This document shows positions 1-8,942 of a stretch of 64,000 nucleotides of DNA, in pieces; position 1 is the first letter of the stretch, and every line of letters begins with the position of its first letter. Source of the DNA: Karstenula rhodostoma CBS 690.94 (taxonomy: Eukaryota > Ascomycota > Dothideomycetes > Pleosporales > Didymosphaeriaceae); assembly GCA_010093485.1 (NCBI GenBank), contig MU001492.1, forward strand, positions 2,775,334 to 2,839,333, given 5' to 3'. The notes under the pieces were generated by a model, which worked only from the letters and a program-made list of their open reading frames with translations, was not told where the DNA came from and ran no database searches. The position numbers and the translations under genes are program-made.

Positions 1-2199
1 ATCTTGTTACACGAGAAATTCTGCTTCGCTCAAAAAAAAAAAAACCCCCCAATTGTCGAAGGCTGAGAAGCTGAACCACCAGATCTTGATGCGCAGCAAT
101 GAGGATGACGCGAAGCTTTTGAGCACACGAGCCTGGAGATAGTCGGCTTGGCTCGGTTGCAAGCATAGATGTGGGGATGTACAAATGTAGGTAGTCAATG
201 TGGTATCGCGGTGAGGGGAGCGCTTAACCGAAACAGGGAGGCATAGCGGTTGAATTGCAACCATGAATCCGCCAATCGACCAAGTACAGGATTGAAGATT
301 GCGATTATCTAGCCTATCTCAAAGGCATATCGCGAGCACGAAGGATGCGGAGGCGAACATGGCCTGACTCTCATTCAAGAGCTTATCTTGAGCTTGTCTA
401 GTGAATGCAACAGTCAACTGCGTTAAGCCTTGAAGAGGTAAATGCAGTGCATATCACGTCTAGGGTATCTTCGCTCAGAGGGATTCTTCCCACAAGCATC
501 GCATGCGCGATGATAAGCGATACGCAACCGCGGCTCTTGTGTCCAGTACACTTCAACGTGCGGCACAGTACACTTCGACCTGCGGCACGGGAGTCTATTA
601 CCGACGAGAACCGATTCGGCGCATGTCTTGTACTCCGACAGAGCGTATCGAAGCATGACTCCATTGCCGAAATGTGAAGTGATAAAGGTACCTTTCTCGC
701 ACGACTTCAAAGTTGATTTGCGTCGTTGTGATAAGCGCCAAAGCAAAGCGCGGCTAAGTGGGCGGGACAAAGTCAACAGAAAGATCCGACGCTCGAGAGC
801 TGAACGGGTAGACAGCGCTGGGCGTACAGGCTCATGGAACAGGCGGGCGGCCGCAGATAGAATCGTGTAGCAAGACAACAACATTAATCTCATCATCACG
901 ATGTTGATGAAAAACGTGAAGACGAGGACGATTGGTGAGTGGGGAACGCTTAGCGCGGTGAGCGCTTTGACCGTCAAACTTACATAAGCCACGATGCAGC
1001 AGTGGTGGCAGCCCATTCTGTCGCTGTACGCCAACCTACCGGCGTCGAATTATCTACCAACGTCCAGATTCCATAATATACATCACCGTACACCGGAGAA
1101 AGAGCATCCCGAAGGCGAAACATGTTCGGACTCACCTCGGCGGTCGCAGTTGTGCGTGAAACGATGGGTGCGACACTAACCCATACCTGGCGCTATGGAG
1201 AATCGAAGCGACGACCAGGCCTGAAAGTGTTTGGGATCTGAGCGTCTCCAAACCACCGAGGCTGCAATGTGAATCTCGTTTCGTCTGTTTAATGGGTTTT
1301 GCCCAATGCAAATACTCGGAAAGTTTGATTGGTTCGGCGACGACGGCACGATGAAAATCCTCTCAGCAAACTCCAAATGTCTCGCTATGGATCTATTTTT
1401 ACGAATCAATGCACAGCAGTTCTATCACCATGCACATATCTGATCGCAGATCAGGACTTGCCGGCTTGCAATGTCGTTGCAAACGACGCCTCTGCTCGAC
1501 GCGTACCTGTGGTATTCTGGGGATACCAAGGTCATCGCGTAGCGTAAGCTGAAATGGTCCGAATGTCGCGAACGCTAAACCTAGAATCATTAAAGTCTTG
1601 TATCGCAACTACTCATGTCCATATCCGAGTCAAACGAATCACGTTGTGGCGTAGGTTGCTGCTACTCACCCGCCTTTCCTTCTATTCTTACTCTCATACC
1701 CCTTAGCCACAAACTGATACTCCAAACAAACGTTCATCACGGTCTCATCTTAGATCTTACCTAAAACCGCACGGTCCAGCCGGCATGCATCAAGCATTCT
1801 CCAACGCCAAGAGATATCAACACGTTTTGGAAACAGTAAACACTGCCTACCGATTCACATGCTTGCTTCAATCATGTTTCGTTACTATAGTTATGCAACT
1901 GGAAAGCTATTTTCTAGGTACACCTGAGGTTAGAAACCTCGCTAAGGCAGTTTATCACGTCTTGGCCAAAACGATTATGCTTCCCCAGGCCCGGATAGCA
2001 AGGTCCGATGCCTCAATGTATGGGTTGGGCGTAGGGACCTTTGAGACCTCAGTGAGGTATAAGAAGGAGCAGCACTGCGACGGTAGAAGGACATCAGCGA
2101 TCAACATCTCCATTCAGCCTCTACAGTAATCTCTACACACTACTTTCATTCCACTCCTCTTTAATTATTTATTCAACAAATCTACTTGACCGGTTCAAG
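1..2199. other. left-edge region without a recognised gene
   Basis: I found no reading frame here with domain-like composition. Frames of up to about 200 codons exist on the minus strand (423-1034), but they overlap equally long frames on the other strand and look random. The last few hundred bases are AT-rich and probably hold the promoter and 5' UTR of the secreted-protein gene that starts at 2200. Confidence 0.4.
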
Positions 2200-3359
2200 A
2201 TGTACTTCACCAAGACCTCCGTTGTTCTCTCTTTCGGCCTCATGGCCAGCCAGGTTGCTGGTCACGCCGCGGTCATCAAGGCTGTTGGTGATGCAGGTGG
2301 CCAGGGTTCCGCCATCGGTGGTGAGTCCACATTTGCAAGCATTCAAGAACATCTTACTGATCAACAACCACAGTTGACCCCAACACTCCCCGTGACGGCA
2401 CTGGCCGCAACCCCTTCCAGCAAGACTCCACCCGCTTCCGAGGAGACGCCGCCGATGCCTGCGGTGAGACTCTGGGAGGAGGTGCCAACGATGTCGAGGC
2501 TGGAACCGCCCAGGTCATGCAGCTGAACGGTGCCACGCTTCCTCAGGTGTCCGCTGGTGGCATGGTCATGATGACCCTCCACCAAGTCAACGGTGACGGT
2601 GCGGGTCCTTACACTGCCATGATCGATTCTACGGGTACTGGTACTCAGTGGACACCCATTACGGTTGCCACCAACGTCGACGGCAATGCTCGTGGCCGCA
2701 ACAACGACAACGCTATGACCGATCTTCCTCTCAATGTTGCCATTCCCGCAGGCCAGACTTGCACGGGTACTGTTGCTGGCCAGAGTAATGTCTGCATGGT
2801 CCGCGTTCAAAATTCGGCACGGGCTGGACCTTTCGGTGGCTGCATTCCAGGTGAGTACACTGTGACTGAGTTCAGCTCATCTTCCAATCTTTCTGAGAGT
2901 CCATGGCTAACATTTACTACAGTTCAAATGGCCGGTGCTGCCCCTGCTGCTGGTGCCGCGGCTCCTGCTGGCGCTGCCCCTGTTGCGGCCGCCCCTGCTG
3001 CTGCTGCTCCTGCTGCTGCGGCTCCTGCGGGTGCTGCTTCTGGTGCCACAGCTCCCGCTGCGGCCGCTGCGGCCGCTCCTGCTGCTGCTGATCCTGCTGT
3101 GGCCGCCCCTGCTGTGGCCGCCCCTGCTGTTGGCGCTCCCGCTGCTGCAGCTCCTGCCGCTGCCGCTCCTGCCGCTGCCGTTTCTGGTGTCGTGGCTCCC
3201 GCTGTTGCTCCCGCTGCTGGAGCCGCGGGCGCCAGCACTGATGCTACCGCCCTCACCAAGCGCGCTCCCAAGAAGTCCCAGGACGGAGCCCTTGTGTCTG
3301 ACGATGCTGAGGAGGAGGAGACCAACCCCTCTGGCCGCCGCACCACCATCGGTGTTTAA
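2200..3359 (+). CDS. Egh16-like secreted protein with Ala/Pro-rich tail
   Basis: The model has three exons, 2200-2320, 2374-2850 and 2923-3359, giving 344 residues. Both introns (53 and 72 bp) start GTGAGT and end in CAG. Residues 1-21 form a signal peptide ending SQVAG before [10 protein letters not shown]. The next 220 residues match what I know of the Egh16/MAS3 family (Pfam Egh16-like): an early HAAV start, [10 protein letters not shown], a TCTGTVAG...NVCMVRVQN pair and GPFGGCIP. Members are secreted, and some are expressed in appressoria of plant-pathogenic fungi; the biochemical role is unknown. The second intron is a multiple of three, so retaining it would not shift the frame. Residues from about 242 to 300 are a low-complexity Ala/Pro tail. 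They are followed by a Lys-Arg pair (TKRAPKK), which could be a Kex2 site, and an acidic end. Family assignment is fairly sure; a role in virulence is inference only. Confidence 0.88.
2970..3240 (+). repeat. GCT/GCC/CCT-rich repeat encoding an Ala/Pro tract
   Basis: This imperfect trinucleotide-rich block lies inside the last exon of the Egh16-like gene and encodes alternating Ala-Ala-Pro units. It stays open in several frames on both strands, which creates long but spurious Gly/Ser, Leu or Cys-rich frames. Length variation between strains would be expected. Confidence 0.75.
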
Positions 3360-4006
3360 GCATCCTGCATCGGTACGACTTCTACACCGAGCCACACGAC
3401 ACAGAGAAAAGGGGATTGGGACTGACGTCGAGATTGAGAATTAATGGCGATGTACATACGGCGGGATAATAGATAGAGTTGGATATGGGACTATCGAGCG
3501 GACAGGTCTGCGACCGCGCTGGGATAGAGACTGTGGCCCTGGTTTTGGTTACTGTATTGGCATGGACAGAGATGTTGATTAATGAAGCACTGATCGCTTA
3601 TACCGCCTCCTTTGCACATTGTGATTTTCGAACCATCTACTGATGCCTAGTTGGCGCCTAGATTCGAAGGAAGACGTCGAGTCAAGCTTTTGGTGGGTGA
3701 TCTGAGCTCTGCAAGCTTCGCAAGGGGTGGTTGCGGTGATCGAGGCACGTTTCGCATGTGTTTCATTTGTAGGTGCCGGTAAAAGTTTACTTTCGATCGT
3801 CAAACGTGTGGTATGTGTGGCGCTTGATCTTGCATACAACAGCGAAAAGTTTCGGATTTTGCTGCAGGTGCATCTCGTAGTGTGGGTCGATGATATCTGT
3901 TGGGGTCACCCGGAGTCAAGTACCGACACGTAACTATACGTCTACCTCGGGGCCAGATTCGATACCAAGAGCCCCGCTCGAAACGACTCCACGATACCAA
4001 GCGCAA
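3360..4006. other. intergenic region, nothing recognised
   Basis: This is the shared 3' flank of two convergent genes. I saw no RNA gene or convincing reading frame. Confidence 0.4.
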
Positions 4007-4486
4007 TCATCTATTCGCTCCCGCTCTCAACACCATCCCTATATCCCTATCCGATAACCCAAGCGCCTCGAGCGTATTCCTAGCCTCCGCCGCTTTCTCG
4101 CGGTGTTGCGTTAATTCGTCCTTCATCATCGCCATCTCTTGTCTTAAGTCCCTGATTTGTTGACGAAGAGCTCTCCTCATCGGTGTATGTCTCGGCGCCT
4201 GTTCTTTCTCAGCGTGCAGCGAGCTCTTCCTGCGCTCGAGTCGATGGCCCGTGATGATGATCTCGCGGACTAGTTTGCTGTGGTGGGAATACGCATCGAG
4301 AGAGCGCATGATCTGCAGGCGTCGCTCGAATCCTTGGTGAGCATCGAAGCGAGATGTGTTGGCGGCGCAATTGCGTCTAGCGTCGTCGAGAGACTGCTGC
4401 TGTGCTGTCAGTACCCTAGGTACGTTGCATGCAGGAGAGGTGGGGCGGTTACGAACATTGATTTGATCTGAGCTATCGAGGGACAT
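4007..4486 (-). CDS. small coiled-coil protein, first in a same-strand row
   Basis: The frame begins at an ATG at 4486 and gives 159 residues. I do not recognise a named domain. From about residue 85 it is charged and heptad-like (RRALRQQIRDLRQEMAMM, then HREKAAEARNTLEALGL), which predicts a coiled coil. It is the last of four short genes on the minus strand (4.0-7.25 kb) with similar size and coiled-coil make-up, but it lacks the VED[WL] ending of the other three. Its membership of that family is therefore weak. A GTAACC...GACAG segment near codons 12-27 could be an intron of about 48 bp. It is a multiple of three, so both forms would keep the frame. Function unknown. Confidence 0.5.
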   Translation of the reverse strand: MSLDSSDQINVRNRPTSPACNVPRVLTAQQQSLDDARRNCAANTSRFDAHQGFERRLQIMRSLDAYSHHSKLVREIIITGHRLERRKSSLHAEKEQAPRHTPMRRALRQQIRDLRQEMAMMKDELTQHREKAAEARNTLEALGLSDRDIGMVLRAGANR

Positions 4487-5279
4487 ATTTGGATGGGTAG
4501 GCGGATAGCACCGGGTTGTGCTTTGGTGTTGGTCGTCAGCTCGGGGTGTACTTGGTGAGAGTGAGTGAGAGATCAGCGCAGGCAGGTATCGGTAACGTTG
4601 CAATGTTGAGGGAGATCAAACAACGCTGGAAAACAGGGAGAGAAGATGCCAGGATAGCATCTTATAAGGGGACCCGGTTGCAAAGATACACTGGGAAGTG
4701 CCCGTGAGAAGCCCGCGTGGCTACCGGAAAGGGTGGGAGCTTGTGTGGGCGTTTGCTTTGGTGACCTCGAGGATCCGAGTCACGTGTACGCAACACGGCC
4801 GGGGTTCTGAGTAATCCTTTTTTTCAACTGTGTTCTTGGTTAACGCTTGCAATGGAGATGGCCAGCCAGAGCTCTGTGGATTGGCCGGCGTGTGCCCTAT
4901 GTTCACCTAGAGACTTTGCGCACGCTTTTCTCCGGCATAAGTACAATCAGAACCGTTGCCAAATATCGTAGTTCCTATGGCAGCATTCAATTGCTTATGC
5001 ATTGACAACTAGTTTTACCAGGTCTATACACACCAAAGACTCCGTGTCGTCGATGTTTGTACTGAGGACTTCATATGTACAATTCAAATCGCCCAGTCGT
5101 CGTCATGGTACGCTTCGGCCGCATTAACTGATATACAGTCTTAGGTCAAAAGTCTGAGTATAATCGGCCAAGGTGTCTACTCTGGAATAACGCACTGTAC
5201 TCAAGCTTCTGGCTCGGTGTTACACTTCACATATCAAATGCAAGATAATAACTTACATGCATGCCAGCAACCGATCCAT
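4487..5279. other. intergenic region, nothing recognised
   Basis: This is upstream sequence of the coiled-coil gene at 4007-4486 and downstream sequence of the one at 5280-5651. No gene, RNA or repeat was recognised. Confidence 0.4.
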
Positions 5280-5651
5280 TCACGACATCAACCTCACCCA
5301 CCCCCAATCCACATTCTCCACAAGCAAATCCTCCACCTCCCCCACGCGCCTCGCCAACTCGTCGTCCTCGTGCCCCAGAGCATCTGACCTTTTCATCGCC
5401 GCTGCGATCTCACCCTTGAGCGCTTCGATCTGTGCACCGAAGATATCCTGCGTGGCAGTCACCTTCCCCAGGACCATGACGGGCGACTCGCGGTCCTCGG
5501 TTTCCTTGGACACGATGGCAGCGAGCTTTTTACGGGCGTCAAGCTCGGCTTAGAGGAAAGGGGTGCGCTTTTTGAGGGCGATAATGCGCAGGGAGAAGAG
5601 GGTGTCGAGGAGGGCGAGTTTGGAGAGGGTGGCGGGGCTGTGGGTGGCCAT
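5280..5651 (-). pseudogene. small coiled-coil VED-family gene with an in-frame stop
   Basis: From an ATG at 5651 the frame runs 33 codons (MATHSPATLSKLALLDTLFS...) to a TAA at 5550-5552. It then stays open in the same frame for 89 more codons to the stop at 5280. Those codons hold a heptad-rich region and the ending GEVEDLLVENVDWGW, which resembles the ends of the two upstream neighbours (VEDWFMERGID and VEDWLMARGVD). No GT dinucleotide lies between the ATG and the TAA, so a canonical intron cannot remove the stop. The simplest reading is a single nonsense change in a gene whose frame is otherwise preserved, hence a young pseudogene. An assembly error or stop-codon readthrough are the alternatives. 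Codons are C-ending at the 5' end and G-ending at the 3' end, like real genes here. Confidence 0.5.
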
Positions 5652-6035
5652 GTTAATGATGGGAGTTGGATATATTCAAATGGGGCTTGTGGTGTGATTA
5701 CTGAGGTGTGCGCTTGCGGGGTCGAGGGGCAGCTTACGAAGAGGTGAGGTGTGGGGAGGGTGGAAATTGGACTGAGCAGGCGAAGAAAGTTTTCAAGGGT
5801 AAGTAATGGATTGAGAAGGGGTAAAGGTGCAGATATGATAATGCTTTTGGACTTACTGAGCTAGTGTCCAGGGCCTTTTCAACTTCGGTTCCCATTCAGC
5901 AAGAGAAGAGATAACGAGGGTCCCAACCTTTGTGCTGGCAAGTTCAGAAGAACGCAAATCACGCCGCCGCCCCGCTACATCTGTGTATAGTTTTTGTAAA
6001 GCATGTTCGTGTATCATGATCGCAGGCGGCCCCTT

Positions 6036-6461
6036 CTATCCTTCATGGTCCGTCGGAGTAGCACGAGAGGCGGTCGGCTTGAACCATCCCTCCGGGAACT
6101 TTCCCTTGTAGATATCGATGCCCCTCTCCATAAACCAATCCTCCACCGCCTTGGCCTGCCTGTCATGTTCTTCATGATCCTTCTTCTGAGCTGTGCAATG
6201 CTCGAGGATAGTTTCGAGCTCGGCCTCCAGGAACGCCATAAGCACTATGTTGTCTGCAATCCCCTTAGAGTCAGTGCCGACTGCTCCTAGTAGCTCGACG
6301 CGCTCTTGCCGGGCGACAAGGACCTTTTCCCGGACTTGTGCCTCGTGCCTATTGATGTTCACCACTGCACGCGCACTCTCCGTGCGTAATTTGCGGTGAG
6401 ATTGGAGGCTCCGTAACTTCCTCAGCACCTCTCCGCGCATGTCGTCGCTTATGTAGACCAT
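6036..6461 (-). CDS. small coiled-coil protein with VEDWF...RGID C-terminus
   Basis: The first ATG of the frame is at 6461 and gives 141 residues. The protein is highly charged and heptad-like from about residue 10 to 105. A conserved-looking segment follows, AKAVEDWFMERGIDIYKG, which matches the end of the next gene upstream (6902-7249). It finishes with a short Pro/Thr tail. There is no signal peptide or membrane segment, so it is probably soluble. An intron-like stretch (GTAAGT at 6543, GCTAAT branch, CAG ending at 6497) lies just upstream of the ATG and probably splices the 5' UTR. Function unknown. It appears to be a tandem paralogue within a lineage-restricted family. Confidence 0.6.
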   Translation of the reverse strand: MVYISDDMRGEVLRKLRSLQSHRKLRTESARAVVNINRHEAQVREKVLVARQERVELLGAVGTDSKGIADNIVLMAFLEAELETILEHCTAQKKDHEEHDRQAKAVEDWFMERGIDIYKGKFPEGWFKPTASRATPTDHEG

Positions 6462-6496
6462 TCTGGTCACAAATATGTGGTAGTAAGTGGTCCTTT

Positions 6497-6543
6497 CTGA
6501 TGATTAGCACATCGCGTCGGCCATTGGTCTTAAATATACTTAC
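6497..6543 (-). other. probable 5'-UTR intron of the coiled-coil gene at 6036-6461
   Basis: On the minus strand this 47-bp segment begins GTAAGTATA, contains GCTAAT and ends ATCATCAG. It lies about 35 bases upstream of the ATG. The next paralogue upstream has a matching arrangement. Confidence 0.5.
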
Positions 6544-6901
6544 GGTGGGCGAAGGCTTGGAGAGTGAGGGTTTGAGAGTCTGTTGTTGTGGTAGAGAGGG
6601 CCGATTAGTCTTCGTGGTGGATTGAGTCGTGTGGTGAGTTATTATATGGACGAGTGCGGAGCAAGGCCAAGTGGAATAGTGACTACTCCACAGCATGCGC
6701 GCACAGGCCAAAGGAAAAGAGCAGATGGTTAGGGAACTCGTGTGCGACAAGGTCCACTTTACACTTCTTAGGATTAAACCTATCGCAGGGTCCCTGCGTT
6801 ATCCACGTATTGCTTCATGCCCCTCCGTAAGACCAGGCTCGGTGGCTCATCCCGGCTCGCGGATCCAACCATTCTTTCTGCCAGTGAGTGGAGCAACAGT
6901 C

Positions 6902-7249
6902 TTACTCAGACTCCTCAATGTAGCCCATGATCTCGATTATCTCATCATAATCCACGCCACGCGCCATAAGCCAGTCCTCCACCTCATATATCCGCTTCTC
7001 CTCGAATGCTTCTTGCTTTCCCAGAACATCCACCTGCTTTCCCAGTACATCAATCTCGTGCTTCAGCACCGCTCCCGATTCCAGATCCCTTTGTATGGCT
7101 TCGATGTACTTCTTACGCATTGCACTTAGCTGTTGTTCAGCTACGCTGAGTGCCTCCAGGGTCGAGTTGTACTCCGCGGCTAGGGTCCGCAGGAACGCCA
7201 ACTTGAGCTCGACCTCATTGCTCCTGGACGTATTGGATTGATAAGCCAT
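6902..7249 (-). CDS. small coiled-coil protein with VEDWL...RGVD C-terminus
   Basis: The ATG at 7249 gives 115 residues. Upstream codons in this frame lack an ATG and include a clear 5'-UTR intron, so this start is preferred. Residues 15-90 are predicted coiled coil, with heptads such as LEALSVAEQQLSAMRKKYIE and the short internal repeat VDVLGKQ/IDVLGKQ. The end, YEVEDWLMARGVDYDEIIE, matches the neighbour at 6036-6461 and less closely the broken copy at 5280-5651. All are on the same strand, 330-600 bp apart, with the GNAT gene next. Function unknown; tandem duplication is inferred. Confidence 0.6.
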   Translation of the reverse strand: MAYQSNTSRSNEVELKLAFLRTLAAEYNSTLEALSVAEQQLSAMRKKYIEAIQRDLESGAVLKHEIDVLGKQVDVLGKQEAFEEKRIYEVEDWLMARGVDYDEIIEIMGYIEESE

Positions 7250-7278
7250 CTGGATGATTTTGTATGATGGTGGCTTTC

Positions 7279-7329
7279 CTGTCTTGTGGTTAGCAGGCCG
7301 TGCTGGCCAAAGGCTTGGACTGTACTCAC
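7279..7329 (-). other. 5'-UTR intron of the coiled-coil gene at 6902-7249
   Basis: Read on the minus strand, this 51-bp segment starts GTGAGTACAG, has a good branch point GCTAAC and ends AAGACAG, 29 bases before the ATG. These are textbook fungal splice signals. Confidence 0.65.
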
Positions 7330-7576
7330 GCGGGTAAAGGGAGCTTGAAGGCGGAAGGCCGACTGTGGGCGGTGGAGTCAAACAAAGCAATGTGGTGGTT
7401 GAGGGGGTTGCTGATTTCGTAGAGATTCAAAGTAGGCAGGTGCAAGGCGACAAGTCAAGGTGAAGGAGCACCCTCCCGCCAAAACGCTAGCGTGCAAACG
7501 CAAAAGACCACTTCCTTGGGTAAGAGAAGACAAGCCCAGATTTACTGCCAAATGATTTTGCTTGGATTTTGCTTAT

Positions 7577-8311
7577 CTACTGCTTGATACCTGTCCTCAA
7601 GAAAAGGTTCGGCGGCTTGTCCCTGCTCGCGAATTCGGCATCCACCTCATACACAATATCCCCCGTGCCTTCCGGTTGGAACCCAAGCTTTTGATACGCG
7701 CCCCTACCCATGCTGCTCGCCTCCGTCGTACACTCCAAATCGCCTCTCCTCTTCGCTTCGTCCAAACCCCACTGCACTAGCTTTTGCGCAATCCCTCTCC
7801 TCTGAAAGTCCGGGTCCACCGCACACAAATCCAGAACAAAGATGGCCGGCGGATCCGCGCTAGCCTTCTCCTTCGCATACGCAATCCTCCGCTTCCACAA
7901 AGACTTGAACATCTGACCAGCGAAGCGCGCCTCAGTCGGATCCAATGTCTGGAGGAGTTCGCTCATGTCGTCTGTAGGAGGATCACCATACCCATCTACG
8001 AACGAAGCTTGTTGCCATATAGCCATTCCAGCTATGCGTTGCTTACTCGCATCTGCGGGATCGGGGAGCGTGGCTTTGAGGAAGATGGTATTGGGCTTGC
8101 CGTCCTTGTTGGTCTTGACGTTTTGCCACCGCTTTACAAGCTGGTCCGCACCCTTTTTCTGACCTTCAGGAGTGTCCCATCCTGGGCTGGTGGCTATCCA
8201 GGTGGCATCCTTGGCTTGGCGGCCGAAGGCTTCGGAGACGCAGTGGAAGACTTGGGTGAAGTCCTCTGCGCTGGACACGGGCTCGATGGTGATGTTTGTG
8301 TTTTCGGTCAT
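7577..8311 (-). CDS. GNAT-family N-acetyltransferase
   Basis: A single exon from an ATG at 8311 encodes 244 residues. The acetyl-CoA binding motif of the Gcn5-related family is visible as VDPDFQRRGIAQKLVQWGL (residues 166-184). It is preceded by the beta-strand FVLDLCAV and followed by EASSMGRGAYQKLGFQ, the usual alpha4/beta6 region where family members bind the end of the acyl-CoA. The N-terminal part (DFTQVFHCVSEAFG, then an AGMAIWQ strand) resembles fungal GNATs annotated as acyl-CoA N-acyltransferases of unknown substrate. No targeting signal is evident, so a cytosolic or nuclear place is likely. It is transcribed away from the DNA polymerase delta gene; their starts are 631 bp apart. Substrate not predictable. 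Confidence 0.88.
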   Translation of the reverse strand: MTENTNITIEPVSSAEDFTQVFHCVSEAFGRQAKDATWIATSPGWDTPEGQKKGADQLVKRWQNVKTNKDGKPNTIFLKATLPDPADASKQRIAGMAIWQQASFVDGYGDPPTDDMSELLQTLDPTEARFAGQMFKSLWKRRIAYAKEKASADPPAIFVLDLCAVDPDFQRRGIAQKLVQWGLDEAKRRGDLECTTEASSMGRGAYQKLGFQPEGTGDIVYEVDAEFASRDKPPNLFLRTGIKQ

Positions 8312-8942
8312 TTTGATTGTTGTCTACAGGTACAATGGTACAAGAGGGGTGGTGTGACGGGCTTGCTTCGTACAATTACGAAGGTTCGATCAACGACGGA
8401 ACGTAGACGTGGAGGATGACTATTGTGGGCCATGGAGGGGCACTCGGAGCGGCATTACCTAATACTCCGCCACAATGCCCAGCAACACCGAACAGATAGA
8501 TTGTGACGTGAGAGCGTGGGAGATCCTATAATAATGGATTAGTCTACTCTCTATTCCGGGAGTACCTGTGTCAGTATGCGGAGTAGTGCACAGGTTCACG
8601 ACCAGACTTGAGGGATTGCCGAGGTATTCCACCATTGTTCCTGGAGATCAGAGAGTGACTGTCAATTGCAGCAGCTGCTTGAACTTCCCAGCGATGTTCA
8701 TTTGCCAGAGCCAGTCTGAAATGTTTTGTTAGGAGGCGTGAGAACGCGGAGAGGGATGGAGGTCGGCTGGTCGCAAACCCATTAACGCGTGGCCGGGATG
8801 GCACGGGCCCCGACGCGGGAAGGCGCGACTTTCGTGTCTGACATCAATCAACTTTGGCGTCCGCGTTCCTTCACAACATCACGTCGACCTTTTCCCCTCC
8901 TTCTCTCCCACTTACCGACCGGCGATCTTATTTGTACCCAAG
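8312..8942. other. divergent intergenic region, GNAT / DNA polymerase delta
   Basis: This stretch holds both promoters. On the polymerase side there is a perfect ACGCGT at 8785-8790 and further ACGCG/GCGCG words near 8812-8826. Confidence 0.5.
8785..8790. promoter_or_regulatory. candidate MluI cell-cycle box (ACGCGT)
   Basis: A palindromic ACGCGT lies about 155 bp upstream of the DNA polymerase delta start codon. In yeasts this hexamer is the binding site of MBF (Mbp1-Swi6), which drives G1/S expression of replication genes including POL3. Other ACGCGT hexamers occur in the window, so position rather than rarity supports the call. Confidence 0.4.

Noticed and set aside
423..1034. 203-codon minus-strand frame with a hydrophobic segment
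   Set aside because: Overlaps similar frames on the + strand, no recognisable family, composition unlike neighbouring genes.
2907..3395. Ser/Gly-rich and Ala-rich frames on the minus strand and Leu-rich frames on the plus strand
   Set aside because: Products of the GCT/GCC repeat in the Egh16-like gene read in other frames.
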